The notes: generated from the letters alone by a model not told the origin. A stretch of DNA of 64,000 nt from Paucimonas sp. (GCA_028292545.1 JAQGMC010000013.1:62001-126000), one strand, 5' to 3'; counted from the stretch's first letter, positions 34,323-43,489 are shown. Numbers and translations are program-made.

Positions 34323-34991
34323 ATGATCGTCTTCGAGCAAGTGTCCAAGGATTACGCCGGCAGCGCCGGCGCGCTGCGCGATGTCAGCCTGCAAATCAAG
34401 CCAGGCGAACTGGTATTCCTGACCGGGCCCTCTGGCGCCGGCAAATCCACCTTGTTGAAATTGGCTGCCGCGATTGAAAAGCCAACCCGCGGCGCCGTGA
34501 TGGTCGGCGGCCAGGATGTCGGCAGGTTGCCGCCCGCGGCCCTGCCCTACCTGCGCCGCAAGCTGGGATTGGTGTTGCAGCCGCAACGGCTGCTGCAAGA
34601 CCGCAGCGTGCTGGAAAATGTCATGTTGCCGCTGCTGGTGGCGGGCGCAATGCGACCGGAGGCAGCAAAGCGCGCGCTGGCGGCGCTGGAAAAAGTCGGG
34701 CTGGCCCACAAGTCGACACAGGCGCCAGCCAGCCTGTCCGGCGGCGAACAGCAGCGCGCGGCGATTGCCCGCGCCGTGGTTCACCGCCCGCAACTGATCC
34801 TGGCCGATGAGCCAACCGCCAACCTGGATCGTGCCAATGGCGAGCGTGTGATGGACTTGCTGCGCACTTTCCACCACGCCGGCGTCACCTGCGTCATTGC
34901 GACCCACGACGAGCAATTCCTGCACGGCAGCGACCGCACCGTGGCGCTGGCACAAGGCTGCCTGGTGCAGCCGGCGGGAGCTGCGGCATGA
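34323..34991 (+). CDS. ftsE: Cell-division ATP-binding protein FtsE
   Basis: This 222-residue ABC ATPase has Walker A GPSGAGKST, the signature LSGGEQQRAAIARA, Walker B LILADEPTANLD and the His-switch ATHDEQFL. It partners FtsX to control peptidoglycan hydrolysis at the septum. It follows ftsY by 17 bases and overlaps ftsX by 4 (ATGA), the classical ftsYEX arrangement. Confidence 0.97.
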   Translation: MIVFEQVSKDYAGSAGALRDVSLQIKPGELVFLTGPSGAGKSTLLKLAAAIEKPTRGAVMVGGQDVGRLPPAALPYLRRKLGLVLQPQRLLQDRSVLENVMLPLLVAGAMRPEAAKRALAALEKVGLAHKSTQAPASLSGGEQQRAAIARAVVHRPQLILADEPTANLDRANGERVMDLLRTFHHAGVTCVIATHDEQFLHGSDRTVALAQGCLVQPAGAAA

Positions 34992-35908
34992 GCGCCTGGC
35001 TGCGCCAGCATGGCAACGCGTTTTTTGACGCCATCCGGCGCGCCGGCCGCACTTGGCCCGGTTTCTTGTTCAATGCCATCGTGCTGGCTGCCGTGCTGGC
35101 GCTGCCGATCGGCGGGCTGACGCTGCTGGACAACCTGTTGCCCGTCACGCGACAGCTGGCGGCGGACCCCGAGTTGACTATCTTCCTGGCCCCGGGCGCC
35201 GCGCCAGCCAGGGTGCAGGCCGCAGGCGCGGAAATCCGGCGCCTGGCGCTGGCGGCTGACCCGCGTGCCGCACCTGAATTCATTCCGCGTGAGCGAGCGC
35301 TCGCTGGCTTGAAGAAGCGTACTGCAATTGGCGAGGCAGTCGCCGCTTTGGGGGAGAATCCATTGCCCGACGCCTGGCTGGTCCGGCTGCGCCAGGATGG
35401 TCAAGGCCAGGTGCTGGAGAAGCTGGCCACTGATTTGCGTAAGGTCGAGGGCGTGGACCATGTGCAACTGGATGCGGATTGGGTGCGCCGCTTGGCTGCG
35501 CTGGTGCGGCTGTTCCATGCCGCGCTGCTGCTGCTTGCATTGGCGCTGGGTACCGTGGTCGTGGCTGCGGTTTTCAATACCGTGCGCTTGCAGATGCTGA
35601 CCCAGCGCGATGAGATCGACGTCTGCCGGCTATGCGGCGCAACCGATGCGTTCGTCAGCCGGCCGTTCTATTATGCTGGCGCCTTGCTGGGCATGGCCAG
35701 CGGCGCGCTGGCACTGGGCGCAGTGGCGGCAGCGCTGCCCTGGCTCAACCGCAGCGTGGGCGAACTGGCGATGCTTTACGGCTCGTCTTTCCGGCTAGCG
35801 CCGCTGGGCGCCGCGGATTGCGGCGCGCTGCTCGCGGCGAGCATCCTGCTGGGCTGCGCGGGAGCCGGTTTATCCGTGCGACGCCACCTGGCAAGGCAGC
35901 CGGGTTAG
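34988..35908 (+). CDS. ftsX: Cell-division protein FtsX
   Basis: This 306-residue protein has an N-terminal membrane helix (FLFNAIVLAAVLALPIGGL), a periplasmic FtsX domain (about 60-165) and three further helices, ending at RRHLARQPG. The DEIDVCRLCGATDAFV segment before the last helices is family-typical. With FtsE it links ATP hydrolysis to activation of septal amidases. It overlaps ftsE by 4 bases. Confidence 0.96.
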   Translation: MSAWLRQHGNAFFDAIRRAGRTWPGFLFNAIVLAAVLALPIGGLTLLDNLLPVTRQLAADPELTIFLAPGAAPARVQAAGAEIRRLALAADPRAAPEFIPRERALAGLKKRTAIGEAVAALGENPLPDAWLVRLRQDGQGQVLEKLATDLRKVEGVDHVQLDADWVRRLAALVRLFHAALLLLALALGTVVVAAVFNTVRLQMLTQRDEIDVCRLCGATDAFVSRPFYYAGALLGMASGALALGAVAAALPWLNRSVGELAMLYGSSFRLAPLGAADCGALLAASILLGCAGAGLSVRRHLARQPG

Positions 35909-36038
35909 CGCAGCCAGAAGCGGCGCCATCCTGCTTTGATGCAACGCAACTTACGGCGTGCAAGATACTCTAAAGTGTCCAGCAATCGACCAAACCCGCC
36001 GATAGCTGCCTTCTATTGCTGTAACCAAGTAAATCAAA

Positions 36039-36065
36039 TTAGCACTCCGATCTGGTGAGTGCTAA
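36039..36065. promoter_or_regulatory. CIRCE element (HrcA operator) upstream of rpoH
   Basis: TTAGCACTC (36039-36047), a 9-base spacer and GAGTGCTAA (36057-36065) match the CIRCE consensus TTAGCACTC-N9-GAGTGCTAA exactly. It is 57 bases before the rpoH start. HrcA bound here would repress rpoH until heat or misfolded protein titrates GroEL away. Confidence 0.95.
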
Positions 36066-36122
36066 TATCTTTTTCGGAATGTGCTGACCCTGCATTTTCC
36101 GGAAAACAAGGAGAAGAACGAT

Positions 36123-37022
36123 ATGGCTTCATCGCCTGCAACTGATGCTCTGGTCCCCGCGGCCGGGAATCCGCTTGCACTCGGTTTCTCGGGCAACCTC
36201 GGCAATATCGAAGCATATATTTCCGCTGTCAACCGGCTGCCGATGCTCAGCCACGAAGAAGAGATTTCCCTGGCGCGCCGCCTGCGTGACGACAATGACC
36301 TCGCTGCGGCGCAAAAACTGATCCTGTCCCACCTGCGGCTGGTGGTCTCGATTGCGCGCGGCTATCTGGGCTATGGCTTGCCCCATGCCGACCTGATCCA
36401 GGAAGGCAATATCGGCCTGATGAAAGCGGTCAAGCGCTTCGATCCAGACCAGGGCGTGCGCCTCGTGTCCTATGCGATGCACTGGATCAAGGCCGAGATG
36501 CATGAATACATTTTGAAGAACTGGCGGCTGGTCAAGGTGGCCACCACCAAGGCCCAGCGCAAGCTGTTCTTCAACCTGCGCAGCCACAAGGAAGGCCTGG
36601 ATTCTATGACCCCGAAACAGGTCGACGACCTGGCCCGGACCTTGAATGTAAAGCCGGAAGAAGTGGTTGAGATGGAAACGCGCCTGTCGGGGCGCGACAT
36701 TGCGCTGGAACCCCAGACCGATGACGACGACGATAAATTTTCACCGATCGCCTACCTGTCTTCCGAAAGCAGCGAGCCGACCCATGTGCTGCAGGCGCGG
36801 CAGTTCGACCGCTTGCAATCGGAAGGCCTGGAGTCGGCCCTGGGCAAGCTGGATGCACGGTCGCGCCGGATTGTCGAGGCGCGCTGGCTTGCGAACGACG
36901 ATGGATCGGGCGCCACGCTGCATGAACTGGCGGACGAATTCGGCGTATCGGCCGAGCGCATCCGGCAGATCGAGTCGGCTGCGTTGAAGAAGATGAAAGG
37001 CTCGCTGGCTTCTTACCTCTGA
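36123..37022 (+). CDS. rpoH: RNA polymerase heat-shock sigma factor sigma-32
   Basis: With the ATG at 36123 (AAGGAGAAG upstream) the protein has 299 residues. Region 2 has NRLPMLSHEEEISLARRLRDD and YGLPHADLIQEGNIGLMKAVKRFDP; the RpoH box with the QRKLFFNLR turn is clear, and region 4 ends with LHELADEFGVSAERIRQIESAAL. It directs transcription of chaperone and protease genes. An exact CIRCE element upstream shows that its own transcription is under HrcA control. A strong terminator follows. Confidence 0.97.
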   Translation: MASSPATDALVPAAGNPLALGFSGNLGNIEAYISAVNRLPMLSHEEEISLARRLRDDNDLAAAQKLILSHLRLVVSIARGYLGYGLPHADLIQEGNIGLMKAVKRFDPDQGVRLVSYAMHWIKAEMHEYILKNWRLVKVATTKAQRKLFFNLRSHKEGLDSMTPKQVDDLARTLNVKPEEVVEMETRLSGRDIALEPQTDDDDDKFSPIAYLSSESSEPTHVLQARQFDRLQSEGLESALGKLDARSRRIVEARWLANDDGSGATLHELADEFGVSAERIRQIESAALKKMKGSLASYL

Positions 37023-37042
37023 GCGCCAGGTCGGGTTGAATA

Positions 37043-37076
37043 AAAAATCCCCGCCAGGAAACTGGCGGGGATTTTT
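37043..37076. terminator. Bidirectional terminator between rpoH and SCO1
   Basis: ATCCCCGCCA pairs with TGGCGGGGAT across GGAAAC, flanked by A and T runs on both sides. It ends rpoH on the plus strand and the SCO1 transcript on the minus strand. Confidence 0.93.
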
Positions 37077-37118
37077 CATTGCGGGTCCGTGGAGGATTAC
37101 AGACCGGGATGCGCCCGC

Positions 37119-37754
37119 TCAGGCCGGTTCAGCCAGCAGGCGCTTGAGGTCGTGCGCTATGGGCTCGGCGCCCTGGCCGTGGCGCACGAAGAGGCGGATG
37201 CGACCCTTGGCATCATAGACATAGCTGCCGGCCGTATGGTCCATCGTATAGCTGCCGGGCTGCTTGCCTGGCACTTTCTGGTAGAACACGCGAAATTCCT
37301 TGGCCACCTTGTCCACGGCCGCCTGGTCGCCGGTCAAACCAAGGAAGCGGCTGTCGAAAGCGGGCACGTATTTCGACAGCAGTGCCGGCGTGTCGCGCTC
37401 CGGATCGACGGTAATGAACAGCACTTGCACCTTGTCGCCATCCGGGCCGAGCAGTTTCACTGCCTCGGCCATTTCAGTCATCGTGGTGGGACACACATCC
37501 GGGCATTGGGTGTAGCCAAAGAAGACCATCACCACCTTGCCGCGGAAGTCTTCCAGCCGGCGTTGCTTGCCATTGTGGTCGACCAGGTTGAAGTCGCGGC
37601 CATACCCGAGGCCAGTGACGTCGGTATTCTTGAATGACGACTTGGCTGGCGACAGCAACATCTGGCCGCCCTCCTTGCCCTTGTCGCCACAGCCGCCGAG
37701 CAGCAAGGCCGCCGCCATCAGGGCGGCGAGGATAGTGCGAAGACGGTGGCTCAT
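37119..37754 (-). CDS. SCO1/SenC/PrrC family copper chaperone for cytochrome c oxidase
   Basis: This 211-residue lipoprotein (lipobox LGGC) has a thioredoxin-like fold with the copper ligands CPDVC and His in [11 protein letters not shown]. The [18 protein letters not shown] motif is family-typical. It loads the CuA site of subunit II. It overlaps the upstream ctaB by four bases and ends the second oxidase-assembly operon, facing rpoH. Confidence 0.95.
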   Translation of the reverse strand: MSHRLRTILAALMAAALLLGGCGDKGKEGGQMLLSPAKSSFKNTDVTGLGYGRDFNLVDHNGKQRRLEDFRGKVVMVFFGYTQCPDVCPTTMTEMAEAVKLLGPDGDKVQVLFITVDPERDTPALLSKYVPAFDSRFLGLTGDQAAVDKVAKEFRVFYQKVPGKQPGSYTMDHTAGSYVYDAKGRIRLFVRHGQGAEPIAHDLKRLLAEPA

Positions 37755-38638
37755 TGCACGAGTATGTAGTGATCAACCAGCAAGGCGGCGAACAGCAGCG
37801 ACAGGTAGATGATGGACCATGTGAAAGTCTTGCGGGCGAGCTGGTCGCTGTAATGGCGCCAGATGCGCCATGAATAGCGCAAGAAAATCGCGCCCAGCAC
37901 CGAAGCCACGGCCAAGTAGATCAGGCCGCTCATGCGCACCACAAAGGGCAGCATCGAGGTTGCGACAAGGGCAATCGTGTATAGCCAGATATGGAACTGG
38001 GTCAGCGGCAAGCCATGCGTAATGGGCAGCATCGGCAAGCCGGAACGGGCATAGTCGTCACGGCGGTACAGGGCCAGCGCCCAGAAATGCGGCGGCGTCC
38101 AGACGAAGATGATCATCACCAGGATCCAGGCTTGCATCGGCACGTCATTGGCGACCGCAGCCCAGCCCAGCGCCGGCGGCATCGCGCCCGACAAGCCGCC
38201 AATGACAATGTTTTGCGGCGTGGCCGGCTTCAGGATGATGGTGTAGATGACGGCATAGCCGACGAAGGTGGCGAAGGTCAGCCACATCGTCAGCGGGTTG
38301 ACGAAGTTGTACAGCACCCACATGCCGGTGCCGCCTATGGCGCCGGAAAACGCCAGCGTTTGCGGTACCGTGATTTCGCCGCGCGCCATGGGGCGCCGCG
38401 CTGTACGTGCCATGCGGGAATCGATTTCACGTTCGACCAGGCAATTGACGGCGAAGGCTGCGCCAGCCAGCAGCCAGATGCCAACCGTGGCTGCAACGAC
38501 AAGTTTCCAATCCGGCAGGCCCGGCGTGGCGAGGAACATGCCGATCACTGCGCAAAACACGGCGAGTTGCGTCACGCGCGGCTTGGTCAGGGCCCAGTAC
38601 TGGGCAATGCGGTTTTGTTGGATGGTCAGGGTGGACAT
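37751..38638 (-). CDS. ctaB: Protoheme IX farnesyltransferase (heme O synthase)
   Basis: This 295-residue UbiA-family membrane protein has an Asp-rich prenyl-diphosphate site [20 protein letters not shown] and nine predicted helices. The second Asp-motif region near [15 protein letters not shown] is also typical. It farnesylates heme B to heme O, the precursor of heme A. It follows ctaA by 11 bases. Confidence 0.96.
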   Translation of the reverse strand: MSTLTIQQNRIAQYWALTKPRVTQLAVFCAVIGMFLATPGLPDWKLVVAATVGIWLLAGAAFAVNCLVEREIDSRMARTARRPMARGEITVPQTLAFSGAIGGTGMWVLYNFVNPLTMWLTFATFVGYAVIYTIILKPATPQNIVIGGLSGAMPPALGWAAVANDVPMQAWILVMIIFVWTPPHFWALALYRRDDYARSGLPMLPITHGLPLTQFHIWLYTIALVATSMLPFVVRMSGLIYLAVASVLGAIFLRYSWRIWRHYSDQLARKTFTWSIIYLSLLFAALLVDHYILVQ

Positions 38639-38649
38639 GGACGGGATGC

Positions 38650-39762
38650 TCAGACGGGAGTCGGGCGTGCGGACAAGTGGCTTGCCCGGGATGCGGAGCC
38701 AGTCTTGAGGCGGAAGTTTAGCACGACCAGCAGTATCGCCATCAGCGCCGCGCCACCGTTGTGCAGCACCGCCAGGGCGAGCGGCCAGGACAGGAATACA
38801 GTCGATGCGCCGGTCAGCAATTGCACGCCGAGCACGATCAGCAAGCCGCGCGCCACGCGCTGCAGGCCTGGTTCACGCAGCGCCCGGTGCGCCGTGTAGC
38901 CAACCACCGCCAGCACCACCACGGCGAAACTGCGATGGACCCAGTGGATGGCAGTCAGCGCATTCACCGGCAGGTATTCGCCCGTGGCTGTCATGCCAAG
39001 CTCGCGCCACAGGTGGAAACCATTGCTGAAATCCATGTCCGGCAGCAGTTGTCCGTGGCACAGGGGGAAATCGGCGCAGGCCAGCGTTGCATAGTTTGTG
39101 CTGACCCAGCCGCCGAGGCCGATCTGCATGAAGAGGACCAGCAGCGATAAGGCCGCCGGCAAGCACAGGCCGGGCGCAGAAATTACGGGCACGGCAGCGA
39201 CTTCCTGGCGCGACGCCAGCCAGGTCAGTAAAGCAAGCAAGCTGATGCCCAGCAACAGGTGCATGGTCACCACGACAGGTTGCAGTTTCAGCGTGACAGT
39301 CCAAGCGCCGAACGCACCCTGCAGGCACACGAAGCCCAGCAGCAGCAGCGGAAAGCCGGGGGCAAAGCGCGCGTCGCTGCGGCCCGACTGGCGCCACTTG
39401 CGCCAGGCAACCGCCAGCAAGGCAATGATCAGCACGCCTACCGCCATTGCCATGTAGCGGTGGATCATTTCGATCCAGGCCTTGGCCACCGTGACCGGGC
39501 CGGTCGGCATCGCAGCCTCGGCGGCGCTGATTTGCGCGTGCGCCTGCAGCGGGTTGGCCTCGCCATAGCAGCCGGGCCAGTCAGGACAACCGAGGCCGGA
39601 ATCGGTGAGGCGCGTGAAAGCGCCGAACATCACCAGGTCGAAGGTCAGGAACACTGTCACCCAGGCCAGCTTGCGGTACTTGTCGGCATCCTTTGAAGCC
39701 CATACGAAGGACAGCGGCAACAAGGCCACCAGCAAGCCCTTCAGCGCGAGTTGGATCAGCAT
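38650..39762 (-). CDS. ctaA: Heme A synthase
   Basis: With the ATG at 39762 the protein has 370 residues and about eight membrane helices. Conserved His are in [34 protein letters not shown] and AVLHNGGAA; the signature [18 protein letters not shown] is present with its two Cys. It oxidises heme O to heme A. The start follows the SCO-like gene by 7 bases; a longer frame to 39834 overlaps that gene and is unlikely. Confidence 0.96.
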   Translation of the reverse strand: MLIQLALKGLLVALLPLSFVWASKDADKYRKLAWVTVFLTFDLVMFGAFTRLTDSGLGCPDWPGCYGEANPLQAHAQISAAEAAMPTGPVTVAKAWIEMIHRYMAMAVGVLIIALLAVAWRKWRQSGRSDARFAPGFPLLLLGFVCLQGAFGAWTVTLKLQPVVVTMHLLLGISLLALLTWLASRQEVAAVPVISAPGLCLPAALSLLVLFMQIGLGGWVSTNYATLACADFPLCHGQLLPDMDFSNGFHLWRELGMTATGEYLPVNALTAIHWVHRSFAVVVLAVVGYTAHRALREPGLQRVARGLLIVLGVQLLTGASTVFLSWPLALAVLHNGGAALMAILLVVLNFRLKTGSASRASHLSARPTPV

Positions 39763-39769
39763 GCGCGCC

Positions 39770-40384
39770 TCAACCGATGGACGAGGCTTTGAGCAACTTG
39801 CTGAGGTCGCGCTTGATGCGGTTCGGGTCGGCATCCTTGGGGAAACGCATCATCAGGTTGCCGAGCGGGTCGATCATGTAGATATGGTCCTGCGGCGTAC
39901 TGCCGGCAGCCGCAGGCAGCCAGGAACGGGTGCGCTGCGCATCCACTTTCAGCATGTGGGTGCCGTCGTATTCGCGCATCAGCACGGTGTCGAGCGGCTT
40001 GTCATCGTTGACCAGCCAGACGCGTTCGATACGGTTCATTTCCTTGCCGGTGGCCAGGCGCAACTGGCGCATTTCCCACAGCTTCTTCTGGCAAGCCTGG
40101 GCGCAGTCGCCACTGTCGACTTGCAGCATGATCCATTTGCCTTTCAAGGCCTCGAGCTCGGCCGGTTTGCCATCCAGCGTGCGCGCATCCAGCCTGGGCA
40201 TTGGGTAGCTGCGCGGATCGAGCAATTCGCCATAGTTGCTGCGCGATTGCGGCTTGATCACGTAATAGGTCAGGTAGGACACCAGCATCGGCGCCGCGCA
40301 CACGGCGATGACGGCCCACAAGGCCCAGGCGCCACGCGAACGCGGCTTGCTTGCGGGACCGGCCCCGCTTTCATTTACTGCCAT
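39770..40384 (-). CDS. SCO-like thioredoxin-fold membrane protein in the oxidase operon
   Basis: With the ATG at 40384 the protein has 204 residues: one N-terminal membrane helix (GAWALWAVIAVCAAPMLVSYL) and a periplasmic thioredoxin-like domain. The segment DSGDCAQACQKKLWEMRQL contains CxxxC in the same place as SCO1's CPxxC, and GKWIMLQV and IYMIDPLGNLMMRF match SCO-type strands. A conserved ligand His is not obvious. It is often annotated only as a hypothetical protein in Burkholderiales. It probably assists copper delivery or thiol reduction for the oxidase; this is inferred from context. Confidence 0.85.
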   Translation of the reverse strand: MAVNESGAGPASKPRSRGAWALWAVIAVCAAPMLVSYLTYYVIKPQSRSNYGELLDPRSYPMPRLDARTLDGKPAELEALKGKWIMLQVDSGDCAQACQKKLWEMRQLRLATGKEMNRIERVWLVNDDKPLDTVLMREYDGTHMLKVDAQRTRSWLPAAAGSTPQDHIYMIDPLGNLMMRFPKDADPNRIKRDLSKLLKASSIG

Positions 40385-40407
40385 TGTCTTTGCTCGTTCC
40401 ACTTGGA

Positions 40408-41175
40408 TCAGTTGTCAGTTTCGTCCGGACGCGCCGGCTCGCTTCGCTTGGCGCGCAAAAATCCCGTCACCAGGAAAAACATCAGCGCAGTTGTGGCAAG
40501 CGCATACCACTGGAATGCATAGCCGCGATGCTTGTCGGCGCCGCTGGATGGCCGCGGCCAATCCCGGACCAGGCCATCGGCCTGCGGCTTGCCGGCTACG
40601 GCCGGCGACTCTTCGATTATAAAGGGCAGCAGCGTCATGCCCGAGGCCGCGGCAAACGTAGCCGGCGTCAGGTTTTGCACGATGGCGCCGGGCTTCAGGG
40701 GCGCGGCCTGGCCCAGTTGCATCACATGCCCGGTATCGCGCCGGACCTGGCCTTGCAGTTGGATGCGACCGGCCGGTGTTTCAAGCTTTGGCAGCAAAGT
40801 CCGGTCCTGGGGATTGCGCGGCAACCAACCACGCAATACCAGCACCACGCTGCCATCGGCTGCCAGCCGGAAGGGCATGGCAAGATAGAAACCGGATACG
40901 CCCTTGTACGGCCGGTTATCCAGGTAGACCGGCCAGTCGCGCAGGAATTCCCCTTCAGCAAACACTTGCCGGTATTCGAGTTCGGCAACGGGCAAGTGTG
41001 CACTGTCGCGGGTCAGCACGACGGGAGGCTGCGCCGCGCGGCTCAGGATGGCTGCTTCGATATTTTCCTTGCCGATCGCGCGTGCGCGCTGCCATTCGCC
41101 CAGCGCGATGCCGGCAGCAGCCACCAGCAGCGCTGCAACAAAGGGAATCCAGCGGAATCGAAAGGCAAAACGCAT
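40408..41175 (-). CDS. SURF1 family cytochrome c oxidase assembly protein
   Basis: With the ATG at 41175 the protein has 255 residues and the SURF1 layout: an N-terminal helix (FRWIPFVAALLVAAAGIALG with LGEWQRARA), a soluble domain (YRQVFAEGEFLRDWPVYLDNRPYKG, VLVLRGWLPRN), and a C-terminal helix (YAFQWYALATTALMFFLVTG). SURF1 helps place heme A into subunit I. It heads the minus-strand operon SURF1-SCO-like-ctaA-ctaB-SCO1 and is divergent from the DUF2909 gene. Confidence 0.95.
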   Translation of the reverse strand: MRFAFRFRWIPFVAALLVAAAGIALGEWQRARAIGKENIEAAILSRAAQPPVVLTRDSAHLPVAELEYRQVFAEGEFLRDWPVYLDNRPYKGVSGFYLAMPFRLAADGSVVLVLRGWLPRNPQDRTLLPKLETPAGRIQLQGQVRRDTGHVMQLGQAAPLKPGAIVQNLTPATFAAASGMTLLPFIIEESPAVAGKPQADGLVRDWPRPSSGADKHRGYAFQWYALATTALMFFLVTGFLRAKRSEPARPDETDN

Positions 41176-41252
41176 TAGAATGATCCTAAGCTTGCACAAG
41201 GCTGGCCTTGCCATACCCGATCCATCCCGCTCAGCCGGGACAGCCACTTCCT

Positions 41253-41465
41253 ATGAAAATCCTGGTCGCCATTGCTTTCATCCTGATCCTTGCCAGCCTG
41301 GGATCGGCGCTGGTCTTCCTGATGCGCGACAAGGGTAAAACCAACCGCACGGTGACGGCGCTGGCCGTGCGCGTCGGTTTTTCCATCACCTTGTTCCTGC
41401 TGATCCTGGCCGCCTACAAAATGGGCTGGATTGAACCGACCGGCATTGGCTTGCATAGCCGCTGA
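41253..41465 (+). CDS. Twin-transmembrane DUF2909 family protein
   Basis: This 70-residue protein has two membrane helices (ILVAIAFILILASLGSALVFL and VGFSITLFLLILAAYKMGW) joined by a basic loop DKGKTNRTVTALAVR. This is the DUF2909 signature, found next to cox genes in many beta- and gammaproteobacteria, so an oxidase-assembly or stability role is likely. It lies alone on the plus strand between ctaE and SURF1. Repeats and a terminator follow. Confidence 0.9.
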   Translation: MKILVAIAFILILASLGSALVFLMRDKGKTNRTVTALAVRVGFSITLFLLILAAYKMGWIEPTGIGLHSR

Positions 41466-41468
41466 TAA

Positions 41469-41514
41469 CCCGGCTGCAATACCAATATCAATACCAATCT
41501 CAATACCAGCCGGG
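41469..41514. repeat. 12-bp tandem repeats inside an 8-bp inverted repeat
   Basis: CCCGGCTG (41469-41476) and CAGCCGGG (41507-41514) enclose CAATACCAATNT repeated two and a half times. It lies right after the DUF2909 stop. A cruciform or hairpin with an A/C-rich loop is possible. Confidence 0.6.
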
Positions 41515-41518
41515 CAAG

Positions 41519-41549
41519 AAAAAAAGCCGCACCGAAGTGCGGCTTTTTT
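41519..41549. terminator. Bidirectional terminator between DUF2909 and ctaE
   Basis: GCCGCA pairs with TGCGGC, flanked by a run of A and a run of six T. It closes the DUF2909 transcript and probably also ctaE. Confidence 0.9.
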
Positions 41550-41598
41550 ATCGGCGATTGCCCTGCCGGCGCCTGCCGGCCGCCTTGCAGGCTTGGGC

Positions 41599-42462
41599 TT
41601 AGAGCCAGTACACCACGACGTACAGGCCGAGCCACACCACGTCGACGAAGTGCCAGTACCAGGCCGCGCCTTCAAATCCGAAATGCTGGTCAGGCTTGAA
41701 GTCGCCGCGCATCACACGGTATAGCACCACCGCCAGCATGATGGCGCCGAGCGTCACGTGAAAGCCGTGGAAGCCAGTCAGCATGAAGAAGGTCGAGCCA
41801 TAGATGCCGGAGGTCAGCTTCAGGTTCAATTCGCTGTAGGCGTGGGCATATTCATAAGCCTGGAAGCCCATGAAGATTGCGCCCAGCACGACGGTGGCGA
41901 AGAGCCAGAATGCAGTCTTGCCGCGATGCCCGGCGCGCAATGCATGGTGGGCGATGGTCAGCGTCACGCCGGAAGTCAGCAGCAAGGCGGTGTTGATGGT
42001 GGGGATCGGGAACGGGCCCATCGTGGTGAAGCTGTCCACCACGCCTGCCGGTCCGGCATTGCCCCAATGACCGGCAAAATCCGGCCAGATCATCTTGTGG
42101 TCCAGGTCTGACAGCCAGGGCATCGTGACTGCGCGTGCATAGAACAGCGCGCCGAAGAAGCCGGCGAAGAACATGACTTCCGAGAAAATGAACCAGCTCA
42201 TGCTCCAGCGGAAGGAGGTGTCGATGCGCTGGCTGTACAAGCCGCTTTCGGATTCCCTGATCGCTTCGCCAAACCACTTGTACAACACCACCAGCGCGCA
42301 CACGATGCCGGCGATGTTGGCGAACGCACCCCAGCTCGCGCCATTGACCCATGCCGACGCGCCTATCATGGTCAGCAGCAGCGCAGCGCCCATCAGCACC
42401 GGCCAGCGCGAGGGGCTGGGGATGAAATAATAGGGTGCAGCACTTCCGTGATGAGAACTCAT
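41599..42462 (-). CDS. ctaE: Cytochrome c oxidase subunit III
   Basis: With the ATG at 42462 the protein has 287 residues and seven membrane helices. Signatures are SSHHGSAAPYYFIPSPSRWP at the start, FIFSEVMFFAGFFGALFYAR and the closing WYWHFVDVVWLGLYVVVY. Subunit III stabilises the catalytic core and the proton path. The start is supported by GGAGCGGAA directly before the ATG; a longer frame to 42522 has no family match. Confidence 0.97.
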   Translation of the reverse strand: MSSHHGSAAPYYFIPSPSRWPVLMGAALLLTMIGASAWVNGASWGAFANIAGIVCALVVLYKWFGEAIRESESGLYSQRIDTSFRWSMSWFIFSEVMFFAGFFGALFYARAVTMPWLSDLDHKMIWPDFAGHWGNAGPAGVVDSFTTMGPFPIPTINTALLLTSGVTLTIAHHALRAGHRGKTAFWLFATVVLGAIFMGFQAYEYAHAYSELNLKLTSGIYGSTFFMLTGFHGFHVTLGAIMLAVVLYRVMRGDFKPDQHFGFEGAAWYWHFVDVVWLGLYVVVYWL

Positions 42463-42518
42463 TTCCGCTCCGTAAATAACGCTAATTCTTGTCATGCGCC
42501 GGGCTTGCGGCCCGCGCT

Positions 42519-42731
42519 TCAACCAACCACAGCCTTGACTATCAATACCAGGACCAGCACGAACAGCGCGGCGCCCACGACGCCGGCGATAACCACATGC
42601 ACCGGATTGAGCTGCTGCGCATCCGCTTCATAATCGCTGCGCTTGCGCACACCGAAGAAGGACCAGAACACCGCCTTCATCGTCGCCAGGAAAGACAGCT
42701 TCCTCTGTGACGCATTCTTCAGTTCACTCAT
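42519..42731 (-). CDS. DUF2970 family small membrane protein
   Basis: This 70-residue protein has the DUF2970 core FLATMKAVFWSFFGVRKRSD and LNPVHVVIAGVVGAALFVLVL, with one C-terminal helix. It is regularly found between ctaG and ctaE in betaproteobacterial oxidase operons, so it probably helps assembly of the oxidase. It is 2 bases from ctaG and 56 from ctaE. Confidence 0.93.
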   Translation of the reverse strand: MSELKNASQRKLSFLATMKAVFWSFFGVRKRSDYEADAQQLNPVHVVIAGVVGAALFVLVLVLIVKAVVG

Positions 42732-42733
42732 GC

Positions 42734-43300
42734 CTAGCCTGATTTCTTGCCCGAGCCCGCCACTTCAAAAAAAGTGTAGGACAAGGTAATCGTTTTTACA
42801 TCCCGCGGCAGCGCCGGGTCGATGAAAAACACCACCGGCATCTGCCTTGCCTCATTCGCCTTCAAGGTCTGCTGCCTGAAACAGAAGCATTCGACCTTCT
42901 TGAAATGCTCGCCTGCCTGCTGCGGCGCGTAGCTTGGTATGGCCTGGCCATCGATGCTGCGCGGCTGCGTATTCACCACTTCATACACGACCTGCGTCAT
43001 TTCGCCCGGATGGACAGTCATGCTGGCCACCGTTGGACGAAAGCGCCACGGCCCCTGGGAATTCGCATCGAATTCGACCGTCACCGTGCGGCTCTTGTCG
43101 ACCTGCGTATTCTTCGGCGCTTCCACCGTTGCATCTTTGGGCGTCAGGAAGTTGATGCCAGTGATTTCGCACAGCTTCTGGTACATCGGCACCAGCGCAT
43201 AGCCAAACCCGAACATCAGTACTGCCGCCACCAAGAGCTTGCCCAGCATTTGCCTGTTCAACTGCTTCCGGGCGCTGCCGGCATTACCGCGTTTTTCCAT
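42734..43300 (-). CDS. ctaG: Cytochrome c oxidase assembly protein CtaG (Cox11)
   Basis: This 188-residue protein has an N-terminal membrane anchor (MLGKLLVAAVLMFGFGYALVP) and a periplasmic Ig-like domain. The copper motif ECFCFRQQTL (CFCF) is intact. Cox11 builds the CuB site in subunit I. It is directly next to the small assembly protein (gap 1) and the DUF2970 gene. Confidence 0.96.
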   Translation of the reverse strand: MEKRGNAGSARKQLNRQMLGKLLVAAVLMFGFGYALVPMYQKLCEITGINFLTPKDATVEAPKNTQVDKSRTVTVEFDANSQGPWRFRPTVASMTVHPGEMTQVVYEVVNTQPRSIDGQAIPSYAPQQAGEHFKKVECFCFRQQTLKANEARQMPVVFFIDPALPRDVKTITLSYTFFEVAGSGKKSG

Positions 43301-43301
43301 G

Positions 43302-43409
43302 TCAGCTGAACCAGATCCGCTTCACGAACACACCGACAAAAAACATCAGGACCACTGACAACAGTATCAATGCGGTCCTGAGATTGCCTGGCTTTTTATC
43401 ATCGGACAT
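43302..43409 (-). CDS. Cytochrome oxidase small assembly protein (35 aa)
   Basis: This 35-residue ORF, too short for most gene callers, has an N-terminal DDKKPGNLR and one helix (TALILLSVVLMFFVGVFVKR). It sits between ctaD and ctaG with a one-base gap to ctaG. It matches the small assembly proteins seen at this place in Burkholderiales oxidase operons. The ATG is at 43409. Confidence 0.85.
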   Translation of the reverse strand: MSDDKKPGNLRTALILLSVVLMFFVGVFVKRIWFS

Positions 43410-43489
43410 TTGTTGCCGGGCAGTCCGGGGACTGCCCTCTCCATTTTTCGCATCCGCCTGCCATGCAAGCGGGATGCAATTACTGCTGC

